Origin: Anoxypelagibacter denitrificans | Lineage (GTDB): Bacteria; Pseudomonadota; Alphaproteobacteria; Pelagibacterales; Pelagibacteraceae | Direction of reading: 5' to 3' | NCBI GenBank assembly: GCA_017640265.1 | Contig: JAGFVZ010000023.1 | Location: forward strand, 1 to 15,167 | Length of the DNA stretch: 15,167 nucleotides | Part shown: positions 7,647 to 14,834 of the stretch, one piece after another | Layout: every line of letters begins with the position of its first letter | Numbering within the stretch: the first letter of the stretch is position 1 | The notes under the pieces: model-generated | The model's database searches: none | Seen by the model: only the letters and a program-made list of their open reading frames with translations | Told to the model about the DNA's origin: nothing | Position numbers and translations under genes: made by a program

Positions 7647-8724
7647 ATGAATAAAAAACTTACTTTTCTCGGAATAGAAACAAGTTGTGATGAAACAGCT
7701 GCCTCAATAGTAAGAGAAAGAGAAAATAATACTGCTGATGTTTTGTCAAATGTCATATCTAGCCAAATAGAAGAGCATAAAAAATTTGGCGGTGTAGTTC
7801 CCGAACTTGCTGCTAGAGCGCACGTTGATAAAATTGATTTTATAATTCAAGAAGCATTGGATAAGAGTAAAACAAAAATTGAAGATATAGATGGTATAGC
7901 TGCAACGGCGGGACCGGGTTTAATTGTTTGTTTAACCATTGGCTATAATATTGGAAAAACTTTAGCAGCTTTTAGTGGCAAACCATTCCTGCCGATCAAT
8001 CATCTTGAGGGTCACGCTTTAAGTCCGTCCATAGAAAACAAAATATCTTTTCCATATTTATTATTATTAGTTTCTGGTGGTCATTCTCAATACTTAATAA
8101 TTAAGGGAATAAATGATTATGAGCAAATAGGCACAACAATCGATGATGCGGTTGGAGAAGCGTTCGATAAAACTGCTAAAATTTTAGATTTGGGTTATCC
8201 TGGAGGTCCAAAAGTTGAAAAATTTGCAAAATTGGGAAACAAAAATAGCTACGATTTACCGAAACCAATTATCAATAGAGGTGGTTGTAATCTTTCACTT
8301 GCGGGTCTTAAAACAGCAGTACTTAGAAAATCGAAAGAAATCAATTTAGATTCAGATAAAGAAAAATATAATTTAGCTGCATCATTTCAATATACAATTA
8401 ATAAAATTTTAGTAGAAAAAACTAAAGTGGCTATGAAAATGTTTAGAGAAAAAATGTCTGATCGGCAACCTCAAAACTTTTGTAGTGGCTGGTGGCGTAG
8501 CGGCTAATGAGATAATAAGAAAAGACCTGATTGTTTATCAAAAAAAATGAATTTTAAACCTATTTTCCCTCAAAAGAATTTTGTGGAGATAATGCTGCAA
8601 TGATAGCCTGGGCCGGCATTAAAAGATTTAAGAAAAAATTATTATCAAGCAACATACTGTAAAATCTAGGTGGCCTTTGGACAAAAAAGCCCCATTTTTA
8701 AAGGGTCCAGGTTTAAAATTATAG
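7647..8724 (+). pseudogene. tsaD: tRNA N6-threonylcarbamoyladenosine synthase TsaD, frameshifted in the 3' third (probable sequence error)
   Basis: TsaD transfers the threonylcarbamoyl group to A37 of ANN-decoding tRNAs. Residues 1-275 are intact: GIETSCDETAAS at 9-20, metal-binding His119 and His123 in NHLEGH, SGGHSQYL at 143-150, and SLAGLKTA. The frame is then lost. An extra base lies near 8472, after which TFVVAGGVAANEIIRKDL reads in the next frame. One base is missing in the A-run 8540-8547, then KKMNFKPIFP. One C is missing near 8571, then EFCGDNAAMIAWAGIKRF. One base is missing at 8651-8659, then SRWPLDKKAPFLKGPGLKL and TAG at 8722-8724. Repairing the four indels gives a normal 359-residue protein with every motif. 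Since TsaD is normally essential, error is likelier than decay. As written, the frame stops at 8507. Confidence 0.93.
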
Positions 8725-8773
8725 TAATTAGGTATTGTGTTGAAAAAATCAAAATCAAGTAAAATAGACATTT

Positions 8774-8807
8774 AATTTTTTTTAACACTAAGTAAAAAAA
8801 TTTTTTT
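8774..8807 (+). terminator. A/T-only hairpin after tsaD
   Basis: AATTTTTTT (8774-8782) can pair with AAAAAAATT (8794-8802), and T residues continue to 8807. A stem without G-C pairs is weak, and this may simply be an A-tract/T-tract element. It sits in the otherwise featureless AT-rich stretch 8725-8878 between tsaD and the porin remnant. Confidence 0.25.
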
Positions 8808-8878
8808 AAGACCTATAAAGAATTTATAAATTGAAGAGGTAGGTTTTTATAGATAAGTAAATTAATAATTAATAAATT

Positions 8879-8885
8879 GAGAGAG
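8879..8885 (+). promoter_or_regulatory. Ribosome binding site of the porin-like gene
   Basis: GAGAGAG stands six bases before the ATG at 8892. It is one of few recognisable Shine-Dalgarno-like sequences in this window, which fits a highly translated outer-membrane protein gene. It supports 8892 as the original start. Confidence 0.45.
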
Positions 8886-8891
8886 TTATTT

Positions 8892-9509
8892 ATGAAAAAT
8901 TATAAGTATATTAGGTGATAGTTTTTTGTATGCTTATGTTCACCTCCTAGCGGAATTCTTTGAATTCCGTAGGTCGTAGGAGTTGAGATCGGCGGTAAGT
9001 ATGAGACAGCGTTTACAGGAACTGAAAATTCGGTAAGGCGTAACTTCTGTAACTACTTATAAGACTCGGAAAGACCGTTTTCTGGACATCTGTTTATGTG
9101 AATTGGAGATAGCGGATTTCTTTGGAGTAGATTAGTGACAGATACTGACGTTAGGTTTGGAAAAATCTGACTAGACGATGGCGTATCCACATCAAACATG
9201 ATACGGGGTACAGAAAGCTACGCTGAAATTGCGATCTAACAACTATGCAGACATTTGTAGGCCTTTTATGTACAACAGGTATACTCAGTTGATGTTACGA
9301 CTAATAGACTTTACACTACAGGTAACATAACTATATCCATAATCAGGAACTGATAGGACTTGGGATAAAGGCGGATGTTATGACAGCTGAAATCTCTTCT
9401 ATGACTAGAAGAATTCATGATTACGAACCTTTTAGCTAATGAACTAACTTACAAATAAAATCAGTTTAGATGCAGGTGCTAACGTTTTCAGTTGCTTTTG
9501 GGTTTTTAA
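8892..9509 (+). pseudogene. Scrambled outer-membrane porin-like gene (many frameshifts)
   Basis: No single frame stays open, but coding fragments appear in succession across all three frames. MKNYKYI begins at 8892. A hydrophobic signal-peptide core VIVFCMLMFTS reads at 8915-8947 and LAEFFEFRR from 8947. Next come EIGGKYETAFTGTENS from 8985, SVDVTTNRLYTTGNITIS from 9285, a 30-codon stretch starting ELIGLGIKADVMTAEIS at 9347, and a terminal SLDAGANVF plus SVAFGF before TAA near 9507. A signal peptide, beta-strand-like segments rich in Gly, Thr, Ser and Asn, and a C-terminal phenylalanine are the marks of a beta-barrel porin. The 618 bases are shorter than typical porin genes, suggesting lost sequence. 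The ribosome site and terminator are both in place. The exact family is not identified; no frame-corrected protein can be given. Confidence 0.6.
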
Positions 9510-9540
9510 TCTAATTTTAAAAAATTTTAAAATAATTAGC

Positions 9541-9569
9541 CCGCTTATATTAAATTCAGGAGCGGATTT
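9541..9569 (+). terminator. Intrinsic terminator after the porin-like gene
   Basis: CCGCT (9541-9545) pairs with AGCGG (9561-9565) around a 15-base loop, followed by ATTTTTATT. It is the only G-C-rich hairpin in a very AT-rich gap. It lies 32 bases after the putative porin stop and 25 bases beyond the end of convergent glcB, so it could also slow transcription arriving from glcB. Confidence 0.55.
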
Positions 9570-9593
9570 TTATTGCTAGAAATTAAAAAAATC

Positions 9594-11783
9594 TTAGTTG
9601 CCAAAAACAGAGGATTTTTTTTCTATTCTTCTTTGATGTAGTAATGGCTCCGTATACCCCGATGGCTGTTCTCTACCTTTAAATACTAAATCACAAGCCG
9701 CTTGAAAAGCTATCGACTTATCAAAATCTGCCGACATTTTTTTATAGGGTAATCGTCCATATCGACCATAGGCAGGATCATCTTTGTTTTGATTATCAAC
9801 GATTTTTGCCATTTTTTTCATAACATTTAAGACTTGCTCTTTGCTGCAAATTCCATGATGAAGCCAATTTGCTATGTGTTGAGATGATATTCTGAGTGTA
9901 GCTCTATCTTCCATTAAACCAATGTTATTAATGTCAGGTACTTTGGAACAACCTATGCCTTGATCAATCCACCTAACTACATAACCCAAAATACCCTGCG
10001 CATTATTTTCTAATTCTCTATTAACATCTTCAACAGACCAGTTCGGTCTATCTGCTGTTGGAATAGTTAATATATTTTCCAATTTTGCTCGACCTCTTGA
10101 TCTAAGCTCTGCTTGTTTTTTAAAAACATCTATTTGATGATAATGAATGGCGTGCAATGCGGCAGCTGTTGGGGAGGGCACCCATGCACAATTGGCTCCT
10201 GCTCTTAGATGAACAATTTTTTGTTTCATCATATCAGCCATTTTATCCGGCATTGCCCACATTCCTTTGCCTATTTGAGCTTTTCCAGAAAATCCACAGG
10301 CTAAACCAATATCGACATTCCAATCTTCATATGTATTGAGCCATACAGATTTTTTCATATCACCTTTAAAAATCATTGGACCAGACTCAAACGAAGTGTG
10401 TATTTCGTCACCAGTTCTGTCTAGAAAACCTGTGTTAATGAAAACTACTCTATTTTTAACTGCTCGAATGCATTCTTTTAAATTAACCGTAGTTCTTCTT
10501 TCTTCATCCATAATTCCAACTTTGATAGTGTTTCTTTTGAGTCCCAAGACATCCTCAACTTCTTTGAAGATTGTGTTGGTAAAATCAACCTCATCAGGAC
10601 CATGCATTTTTGGTTTAACAATATAAATAGATCCTGTTCTTGAGTTGTTTTTATTTTTAAAATCATGTATTGCGCAAAGAACAGTTATAAATCCATCCAT
10701 AATTCCCTCGGGAATTTCAGATCCATCCTTTAAAAGAATAGATGAATTAGTCATGAGGTGACCAACATTTCTATTTAACAACAAAGCTCTGCCATGAAGC
10801 TTGATATCTGAACCATCAGTACCAGTATAAATTCTGTCTGCGTTTAATTTTCTTATAAATTGTTTACCGTTCTTTTCCATTTTGGTCTGTAGAGTGCCTT
10901 TCATGATTCCTAACCAATTTCTATAACCTTTAACTTTATCTTCGGCATCTACAGCTGCTACAGAATCTTCATGATCAACAATCGTAGAAATTGCAGATTC
11001 AATTACAACATCGCTTATGTTTGCCTCATCCTCTTTGCCAATCATGCTGTTTGCATCAATAATAATATCTAAGTGTAAACCGTTATTTTTGATAAGAATT
11101 GATTTTGGATTTTCTTTTTTTCCGCTAAAGCCAATAAATTGATTTTTATTTTTCAAAGTCTGATTTTTATTCTTAACAACTAAAACTAGATTATTGTCTT
11201 CTATTTTTATTTTTGAGATTTCTTTCCAACTGCCGTTTTCGAGAGGTGAGATTTTATCTAATAAATTTCTTACATATTCAATAACCTTATTACCTCTTTC
11301 AGGGTTATAACCTTTTCCTTTATTAACGTCCTTGTCTTCTGAAATTACGTCAGTACCATAGAGAGCATCGTATAAACTTCTCCAACGTGCATTTGCCGCA
11401 TTCAATACATATCTTGCATTATCTATCGGAACAACTAACTGGGGTCCCGTTATTGATGAGATTTCTTGATCAACATTAGTGGTACCGATCTTAAAGTCTT
11501 CTTTTTCTTCAACAATATAATTAATTGATTTTAAAAATTTGATATATTCATCTTTATTAATTTGGATTCCTTTTTTGGATATGTGCCATTCATCTATTTT
11601 TTTTTGAATTTCCTCTCTGATTTTGATTAATTTTTTATTTATCGGAGCCAACTGATGAACGGCTTCATCAAATTTAGACCAAAAATTATCCGTATTAATC
11701 CCAGTTTCCGGAAGCACCTCATTATTCAAAAACTCTAGCAGTCTAGAATCTACTTTTAGATTTCCTTTATTAATTCTTTTCAT
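9594..11783 (-). CDS. glcB: Malate synthase G
   Basis: The 729-residue cytosolic enzyme condenses glyoxylate with acetyl-CoA to malate. Its length matches the G isoform. Key segments are RNVGHLM near residue 338 (catalytic Arg), GIMDEERRT near 425 (Mg-binding Glu), NTGFLDRTGDE near 454 (Mg-binding Asp) and GKGMWAMPDKMADMM. PSPTAAALHAIHYHQ is near 545 and LMEDRATLRISSQ near 625 (catalytic Asp). All read cleanly. It lies 41 bases after aceA on the same strand, so the two shunt enzymes are probably one transcript. That 41-base gap is pure A/T-rich spacer with no riboswitch and no Shine-Dalgarno site. In the SAR11 isolate Pelagibacter ubique, malate synthase is preceded by a glycine riboswitch, so control must differ here. 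Confidence 0.97.
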   Translation of the reverse strand: MKRINKGNLKVDSRLLEFLNNEVLPETGINTDNFWSKFDEAVHQLAPINKKLIKIREEIQKKIDEWHISKKGIQINKDEYIKFLKSINYIVEEKEDFKIGTTNVDQEISSITGPQLVVPIDNARYVLNAANARWRSLYDALYGTDVISEDKDVNKGKGYNPERGNKVIEYVRNLLDKISPLENGSWKEISKIKIEDNNLVLVVKNKNQTLKNKNQFIGFSGKKENPKSILIKNNGLHLDIIIDANSMIGKEDEANISDVVIESAISTIVDHEDSVAAVDAEDKVKGYRNWLGIMKGTLQTKMEKNGKQFIRKLNADRIYTGTDGSDIKLHGRALLLNRNVGHLMTNSSILLKDGSEIPEGIMDGFITVLCAIHDFKNKNNSRTGSIYIVKPKMHGPDEVDFTNTIFKEVEDVLGLKRNTIKVGIMDEERRTTVNLKECIRAVKNRVVFINTGFLDRTGDEIHTSFESGPMIFKGDMKKSVWLNTYEDWNVDIGLACGFSGKAQIGKGMWAMPDKMADMMKQKIVHLRAGANCAWVPSPTAAALHAIHYHQIDVFKKQAELRSRGRAKLENILTIPTADRPNWSVEDVNRELENNAQGILGYVVRWIDQGIGCSKVPDINNIGLMEDRATLRISSQHIANWLHHGICSKEQVLNVMKKMAKIVDNQNKDDPAYGRYGRLPYKKMSADFDKSIAFQAACDLVFKGREQPSGYTEPLLHQRRIEKKSSVFGN

Positions 11784-11824
11784 ATTGATTGTAATAACAA
11801 ATAAAATAAAAAAAATCTTACTGA

Positions 11825-13102
11825 TTAAAACTGCTCTGACTCTGTTGAATCTTTCATGGCTGTTGTTGAACTTTTTCCTGAACTAATTGTGTTTGAAACA
11901 GCATCAAAGTAAGATGTTCCCACTTCTCTTTGGTGTTTTACAGAAGTGTATCCATCTTTTTCTCTTATAAATTCTTGCTCTTGTACTTTTGAGTAGGCTG
12001 TCATTCCTTTTAATTTATATTCTTCTGCTAGTTCAAATATTGCAATGTTCTGAGCATGAAAACCGGCAAGTGTAATAAATTGCCACTTATATCCCATATT
12101 AGCAATTTCAACTTGAAAGCTAGCTATCTCTTTGTCTGATAAATGTTTTTTCCAATTAAAGCTAGGAGAGCAATTATAGGCTAATATCTTTCCTGGATAT
12201 TTTTTACGAATTGCATCGGCAAACTTTTTTGCCTCTTCCAAATTTGGAGTTGCTGTTTCACACCAAATTAAATCTGCATACGGCGCATATGCTAAACCTC
12301 TTGATATTGCTTGTTCAATCCCTTGTTTTACATAGAAAAATCCTTCGGGAGATCTTTTGCCAGTTAAAAATGGTTTATCATTTTCATCAAAATCATTGGT
12401 AATTAATTTTGCAGCATTTGCATCTGTTCTTGCTAAAATTATTAATGGTACGTCTGCTATATCAGCAGCTAAACGTGCGGCTTTTAAATTTTTTATCATC
12501 GTTCCTGTTGGAACTAGAACTTTTCCTCCCATATGACCACACTTTTTTTCACTTGCTAATTGATCTTCAAAATGAACACCGGCAGCACCTGTCTTGATAA
12601 ACTTTTTTGTAAGTTCAAATACATTTAGTGGTCCCCCAAAACCCGCTTCTCCGTCTGCAACGATTGGCAACATATAATCTACGATTTGATTGTCTTTTAT
12701 TTCTCCATTCATTTTTTCCAAATGTTGAATTTGATCTGCTCTAATCAAAGCATTATTCATTGCCTCAACTAATTTGGGTGCACTATCATATGGATATAAA
12801 CTCTGATCTGGATACATTTCACCAGCACTGTTAGCGTCTGCTGCAACCTGCCAGCCGCTAAGATAAATGCCTTTTAATCCGGCTTTGGCATGTTGAACTG
12901 CCTGGTTTCCTGATAATGATCCAAGTGCAGCTATATAAGGTTCGCTATTTAATAATTTCCACAATTTTTGTGATTGTAATTTACAAAGGGTATGCTCAAT
13001 TTTAATTGACCCTTTTAATTTTTCAACTTCTTCTGGAGTGTAATCCCTCTTAATCCCTGCAAATCTCTTCAGATCATAAGACACTTTAGCCTTGGCTGTC
13101 AT
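11825..13102 (-). CDS. aceA: Isocitrate lyase
   Basis: The 425-residue enzyme cleaves isocitrate into succinate and glyoxylate, the entry step of the glyoxylate shunt. The N-terminal YLSGWQVAADANSAGEMYPD segment, PIVADGEAGFGG near residue 146 and the active-site KKCGHMGGKVLVPT (KKCGH at 186-190, catalytic Cys188) are intact. The C-terminal SSTTAMKDSTESEQF tail is also typical. The start is ATG at 13102, served by AGAAGGA on the minus strand seven bases away, a strong ribosome site unusual for this window. A 51-codon ORF ends 30 bases upstream on the same strand, and glcB follows. The divergent ScfR-type regulator and its putative boxes probably control the whole unit. Confidence 0.97.
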   Translation of the reverse strand: MTAKAKVSYDLKRFAGIKRDYTPEEVEKLKGSIKIEHTLCKLQSQKLWKLLNSEPYIAALGSLSGNQAVQHAKAGLKGIYLSGWQVAADANSAGEMYPDQSLYPYDSAPKLVEAMNNALIRADQIQHLEKMNGEIKDNQIVDYMLPIVADGEAGFGGPLNVFELTKKFIKTGAAGVHFEDQLASEKKCGHMGGKVLVPTGTMIKNLKAARLAADIADVPLIILARTDANAAKLITNDFDENDKPFLTGKRSPEGFFYVKQGIEQAISRGLAYAPYADLIWCETATPNLEEAKKFADAIRKKYPGKILAYNCSPSFNWKKHLSDKEIASFQVEIANMGYKWQFITLAGFHAQNIAIFELAEEYKLKGMTAYSKVQEQEFIREKDGYTSVKHQREVGTSYFDAVSNTISSGKSSTTAMKDSTESEQF

Positions 13103-13109
13103 TCGGAAA

Positions 13110-13116
13110 TCCTTCT
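13110..13116 (-). promoter_or_regulatory. Strong Shine-Dalgarno of aceA
   Basis: AGAAGGA on the minus strand sits seven bases before the aceA ATG. Most other genes in the window have no such match. It fixes the aceA start and implies independent, efficient initiation even if the upstream small ORF is translated. Confidence 0.6.
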
Positions 13117-13132
13117 AAAAAAATCTGAATTA

Positions 13133-13288
13133 TTAATTATCTGAACTTTGATGATCAGCTTGGTCCAAAAAACATACATCGTCATGTCTGCTGTATATAC
13201 TAGGTTGTCTAAACTGATCGCCTTGAGAACTTTGTTCAGTTTTCCCAATTTCCTGGTTATTTTGTCCCTTTTTATCTTTGTTCATCAT
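13133..13288 (-). CDS. 51-residue small ORF upstream of aceA (unknown function)
   Basis: A 51-codon frame starts with two adjacent ATGs (13288 and 13285) and stops with TAA at 13133, 30 bases before aceA on the same strand. The peptide is very hydrophilic (MMNKDKKGQNNQEIGK at the start, SRHDDVCFLDQADHQSSDN at the end), with one cysteine, many Gln, Asn and Asp residues, and no membrane segment or signal peptide. I do not recognise a family. It fills the space between the putative aceA promoter and aceA, so it would be the first gene of that transcript. It has no Shine-Dalgarno site, and the predicted transcription start is close to its first ATG, which would make it leaderless. It may be a small regulator, a leader peptide, or a chance frame. 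Confidence 0.45.
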   Translation of the reverse strand: MMNKDKKGQNNQEIGKTEQSSQGDQFRQPSIYSRHDDVCFLDQADHQSSDN

Positions 13289-13294
13289 GTTTGA

Positions 13295-13323
13295 AATATA
13301 ATAGTTAATATTTACAAAGTCTA
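13295..13323 (-). promoter_or_regulatory. Putative promoter of the smORF-aceA-glcB unit
   Basis: On the minus strand TAGACT (13323-13318, four of six matches to the -35 consensus) and TATATT (13300-13295, five of six matches to the -10) are exactly 17 bases apart. The ATTTACAA box at 13310-13317 lies inside the spacer, next to the -35, where a bound regulator would block RNA polymerase. Transcription would begin near 13288, at the first ATG of the small ORF. Confidence 0.4.
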
Positions 13324-13339
13324 TTTTTTTGTTGTAAAT
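13310..13339. promoter_or_regulatory. Inverted operator pair 1, aceA side of the divergent promoter
   Basis: ATTTACAA (13310-13317) and its exact complement TTGTAAAT (13332-13339) form a perfect 8-base inverted repeat with a 14-base spacer. The centres are 22 bases apart, about two helical turns, so both face the same side of the DNA. The extended box TTTACAAA differs by one base from the TTTGCAAA core reported for RamB and PccR, relatives of the regulator encoded next door. Binding by that regulator is inference. Confidence 0.5.
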
Positions 13340-13363
13340 GAAGTAAATTTTATGTATTTTTTA

Positions 13364-13388
13364 TTGTAAATAATTAACAAATTTACAT
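13364..13388. promoter_or_regulatory. Inverted operator pair 2, at the regulator's own start
   Basis: A further TTGTAAAT (13364-13371) and an ATTTACAT (13381-13388, seven of eight matches) form an opposed pair. The last copy overlaps the start codon of the regulator gene. The first copy is 32 bases (three helical turns) from the preceding box. The position suggests autoregulation. Confidence 0.4.
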
Positions 13389-14796
13389 GAATAGAAAAAA
13401 CCTCAATTATGGTGCCGTTATAAGAGCTAGAAGGCAAAAGAAAAACCTAAAATCTAAGGAACTGGCGAAAAAATTAGGCATATCGCCTGCTTTTTTATCA
13501 CTAATAGAAACTAATGAAAGGAAACCTAATGGCGATCTAGTGTTGCTTATTCAGGAGGAGTTGGGACTTACTAACGAGGATCTTATTAAAAAAATAGATC
13601 CTGGTTTAGAGAATGACACTAAGGACGTTTTTAATATTAGTTTGCTTGAAGACTTAGACATCCGACCCAATGAAGCTGATGAACTAGTAAAAATAAACCC
13701 AAAAATCGCTAAAGCATTAGTCAGGTTGGCTCATGATCATAACAATAGAGAGCATGAAGTTGGAGAAGATCTAGAAAAAAAAATAATAGGCAAATCAACA
13801 TGGTTTCCAGGAGAAATTGTCAGTGAGTTTATTCAGAAAAATGAAAATTATTTTCCTAAACTTGAAGAATTTGCCCATCAAATCTTTGAAAAAATAAAAA
13901 TTAATAATAGAACAAGATATTTATCCCTTTGTGATTATTTAGAAAAAAAATATAAATTAACTACAAAAGAGATACTTCCAAAAGAAAAACCGTTTACAAA
14001 AATTTACTTTCCTGAAAAAAATGAACTACACTTGTCTGATTATCTTTCCCTAGAAACAAAAAAATTATATGTTGCTAACCAAATAACTCAACTTGGTGCA
14101 GACGAAATAATAAACGAATACTTAGACGATTTTTCATTCCCATCTGAAGTATCTAAAAAAGTAACAAAGGTTGCTTTATTGAATTATACAGGAGCAGCAA
14201 TAATGATGGATTACAAAGAATTTTATCAAGAATGTATGAAATGTAGATATGATCTTGAAGTTCTTGCCTCATCCTTTGCAGTATCATTTGAACAAACCGC
14301 ACATCGTGTAACAAGTTTGAACAATCCAGACATGAAGGGAATCCCCCTTCATATGATACGTGTAGATAGGTGTGGTAATGTTTCTAAAAGATTTTCCTTG
14401 TCTGGTATAGAGTTGCCCCGAGCTTCAGGAGCATGTCCTCTTTGGAATGTATTCACGGCTTTTTCCAATCCTAACAATATACATACGGCAATTTCAAAAA
14501 TGACAGATGGATCTACATATTTTTGTATAGCTAAAACAGTTGATAAAGGTATTGCAAAATATGGTGAAAGTAGAAGTTTATTATCTATTGGATTAGGTTG
14601 TAATATTAAGCATGCAAAACAAATGGTTTATTCGGACGGTATAAACCTAGATGATAAAAGAAGAGAAGTGCCTATCGGAGTATCTTGTAGAAGATGTGAT
14701 AGACTGGATTGTTCACAAAGAGCATTTCCTCCTGCCACTACGAAATTTGATGTAGATCTTAACTCGAGAGGTGTTTCAATTTTCGTTAATGATTAA
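13387..14796 (+). CDS. XRE/ScfR-family (RamB/PccR-like) transcriptional regulator
   Basis: The 469-residue protein has an XRE-type helix-turn-helix at about residues 8-62 (GAVIRARRQKKNLKSKELAK, then LGISPAFLSLIETNERKP). A middle region resembles the degenerate ImmA/IrrE-like part of this family. The C-terminal short-chain fatty-acyl regulator (ScfR, DUF2083) domain includes FEQTAHRVTSLNNP, IRVDRCGNVSKRFSLSG and ASGACPLWN. It ends in a cysteine cluster, CRRCDRLDCSQRAFPP (Cys434, Cys437, Cys442). Relatives such as RamB (Corynebacterium) and PccR (Rhodobacter) control acetate, glyoxylate or propionate genes, probably sensing acyl-CoA. Divergence from aceA-glcB points to control of the glyoxylate shunt. 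The ATG at 13387 lies inside a putative operator, consistent with autoregulation. The sign of regulation cannot be read from sequence. Confidence 0.9.
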   Translation: MNRKNLNYGAVIRARRQKKNLKSKELAKKLGISPAFLSLIETNERKPNGDLVLLIQEELGLTNEDLIKKIDPGLENDTKDVFNISLLEDLDIRPNEADELVKINPKIAKALVRLAHDHNNREHEVGEDLEKKIIGKSTWFPGEIVSEFIQKNENYFPKLEEFAHQIFEKIKINNRTRYLSLCDYLEKKYKLTTKEILPKEKPFTKIYFPEKNELHLSDYLSLETKKLYVANQITQLGADEIINEYLDDFSFPSEVSKKVTKVALLNYTGAAIMMDYKEFYQECMKCRYDLEVLASSFAVSFEQTAHRVTSLNNPDMKGIPLHMIRVDRCGNVSKRFSLSGIELPRASGACPLWNVFTAFSNPNNIHTAISKMTDGSTYFCIAKTVDKGIAKYGESRSLLSIGLGCNIKHAKQMVYSDGINLDDKRREVPIGVSCRRCDRLDCSQRAFPPATTKFDVDLNSRGVSIFVND

Positions 14797-14834
14797 AATT
14801 TAGGGTAATAAAACAATGAATTTTATGAGTATTA

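Noticed and set aside
8947..8974. Strong hairpin CCTA-g-CGGAATTC / ttt / GAATTCCG-TAGG, considered as a structured RNA or attachment site
   Set aside because: The palindrome is largely explained by codons GAA TTC TTT GAA TTC (Glu-Phe-Phe-Glu-Phe) next to the porin-like signal peptide, and the stretch lies in the unreliable region. No partner copy was seen elsewhere in the window.
8892..9520. Long region without an open frame, considered as a tmRNA, RNase P or other large non-coding RNA
   Set aside because: No RNase P or tmRNA signature was found, and ordered coding fragments with signal peptide, beta-strand-like runs and a terminal Phe fit a frameshifted porin better.
11784..11824. Glycine riboswitch before malate synthase
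   Set aside because: The 41-base spacer is too short and contains no aptamer-like sequence.
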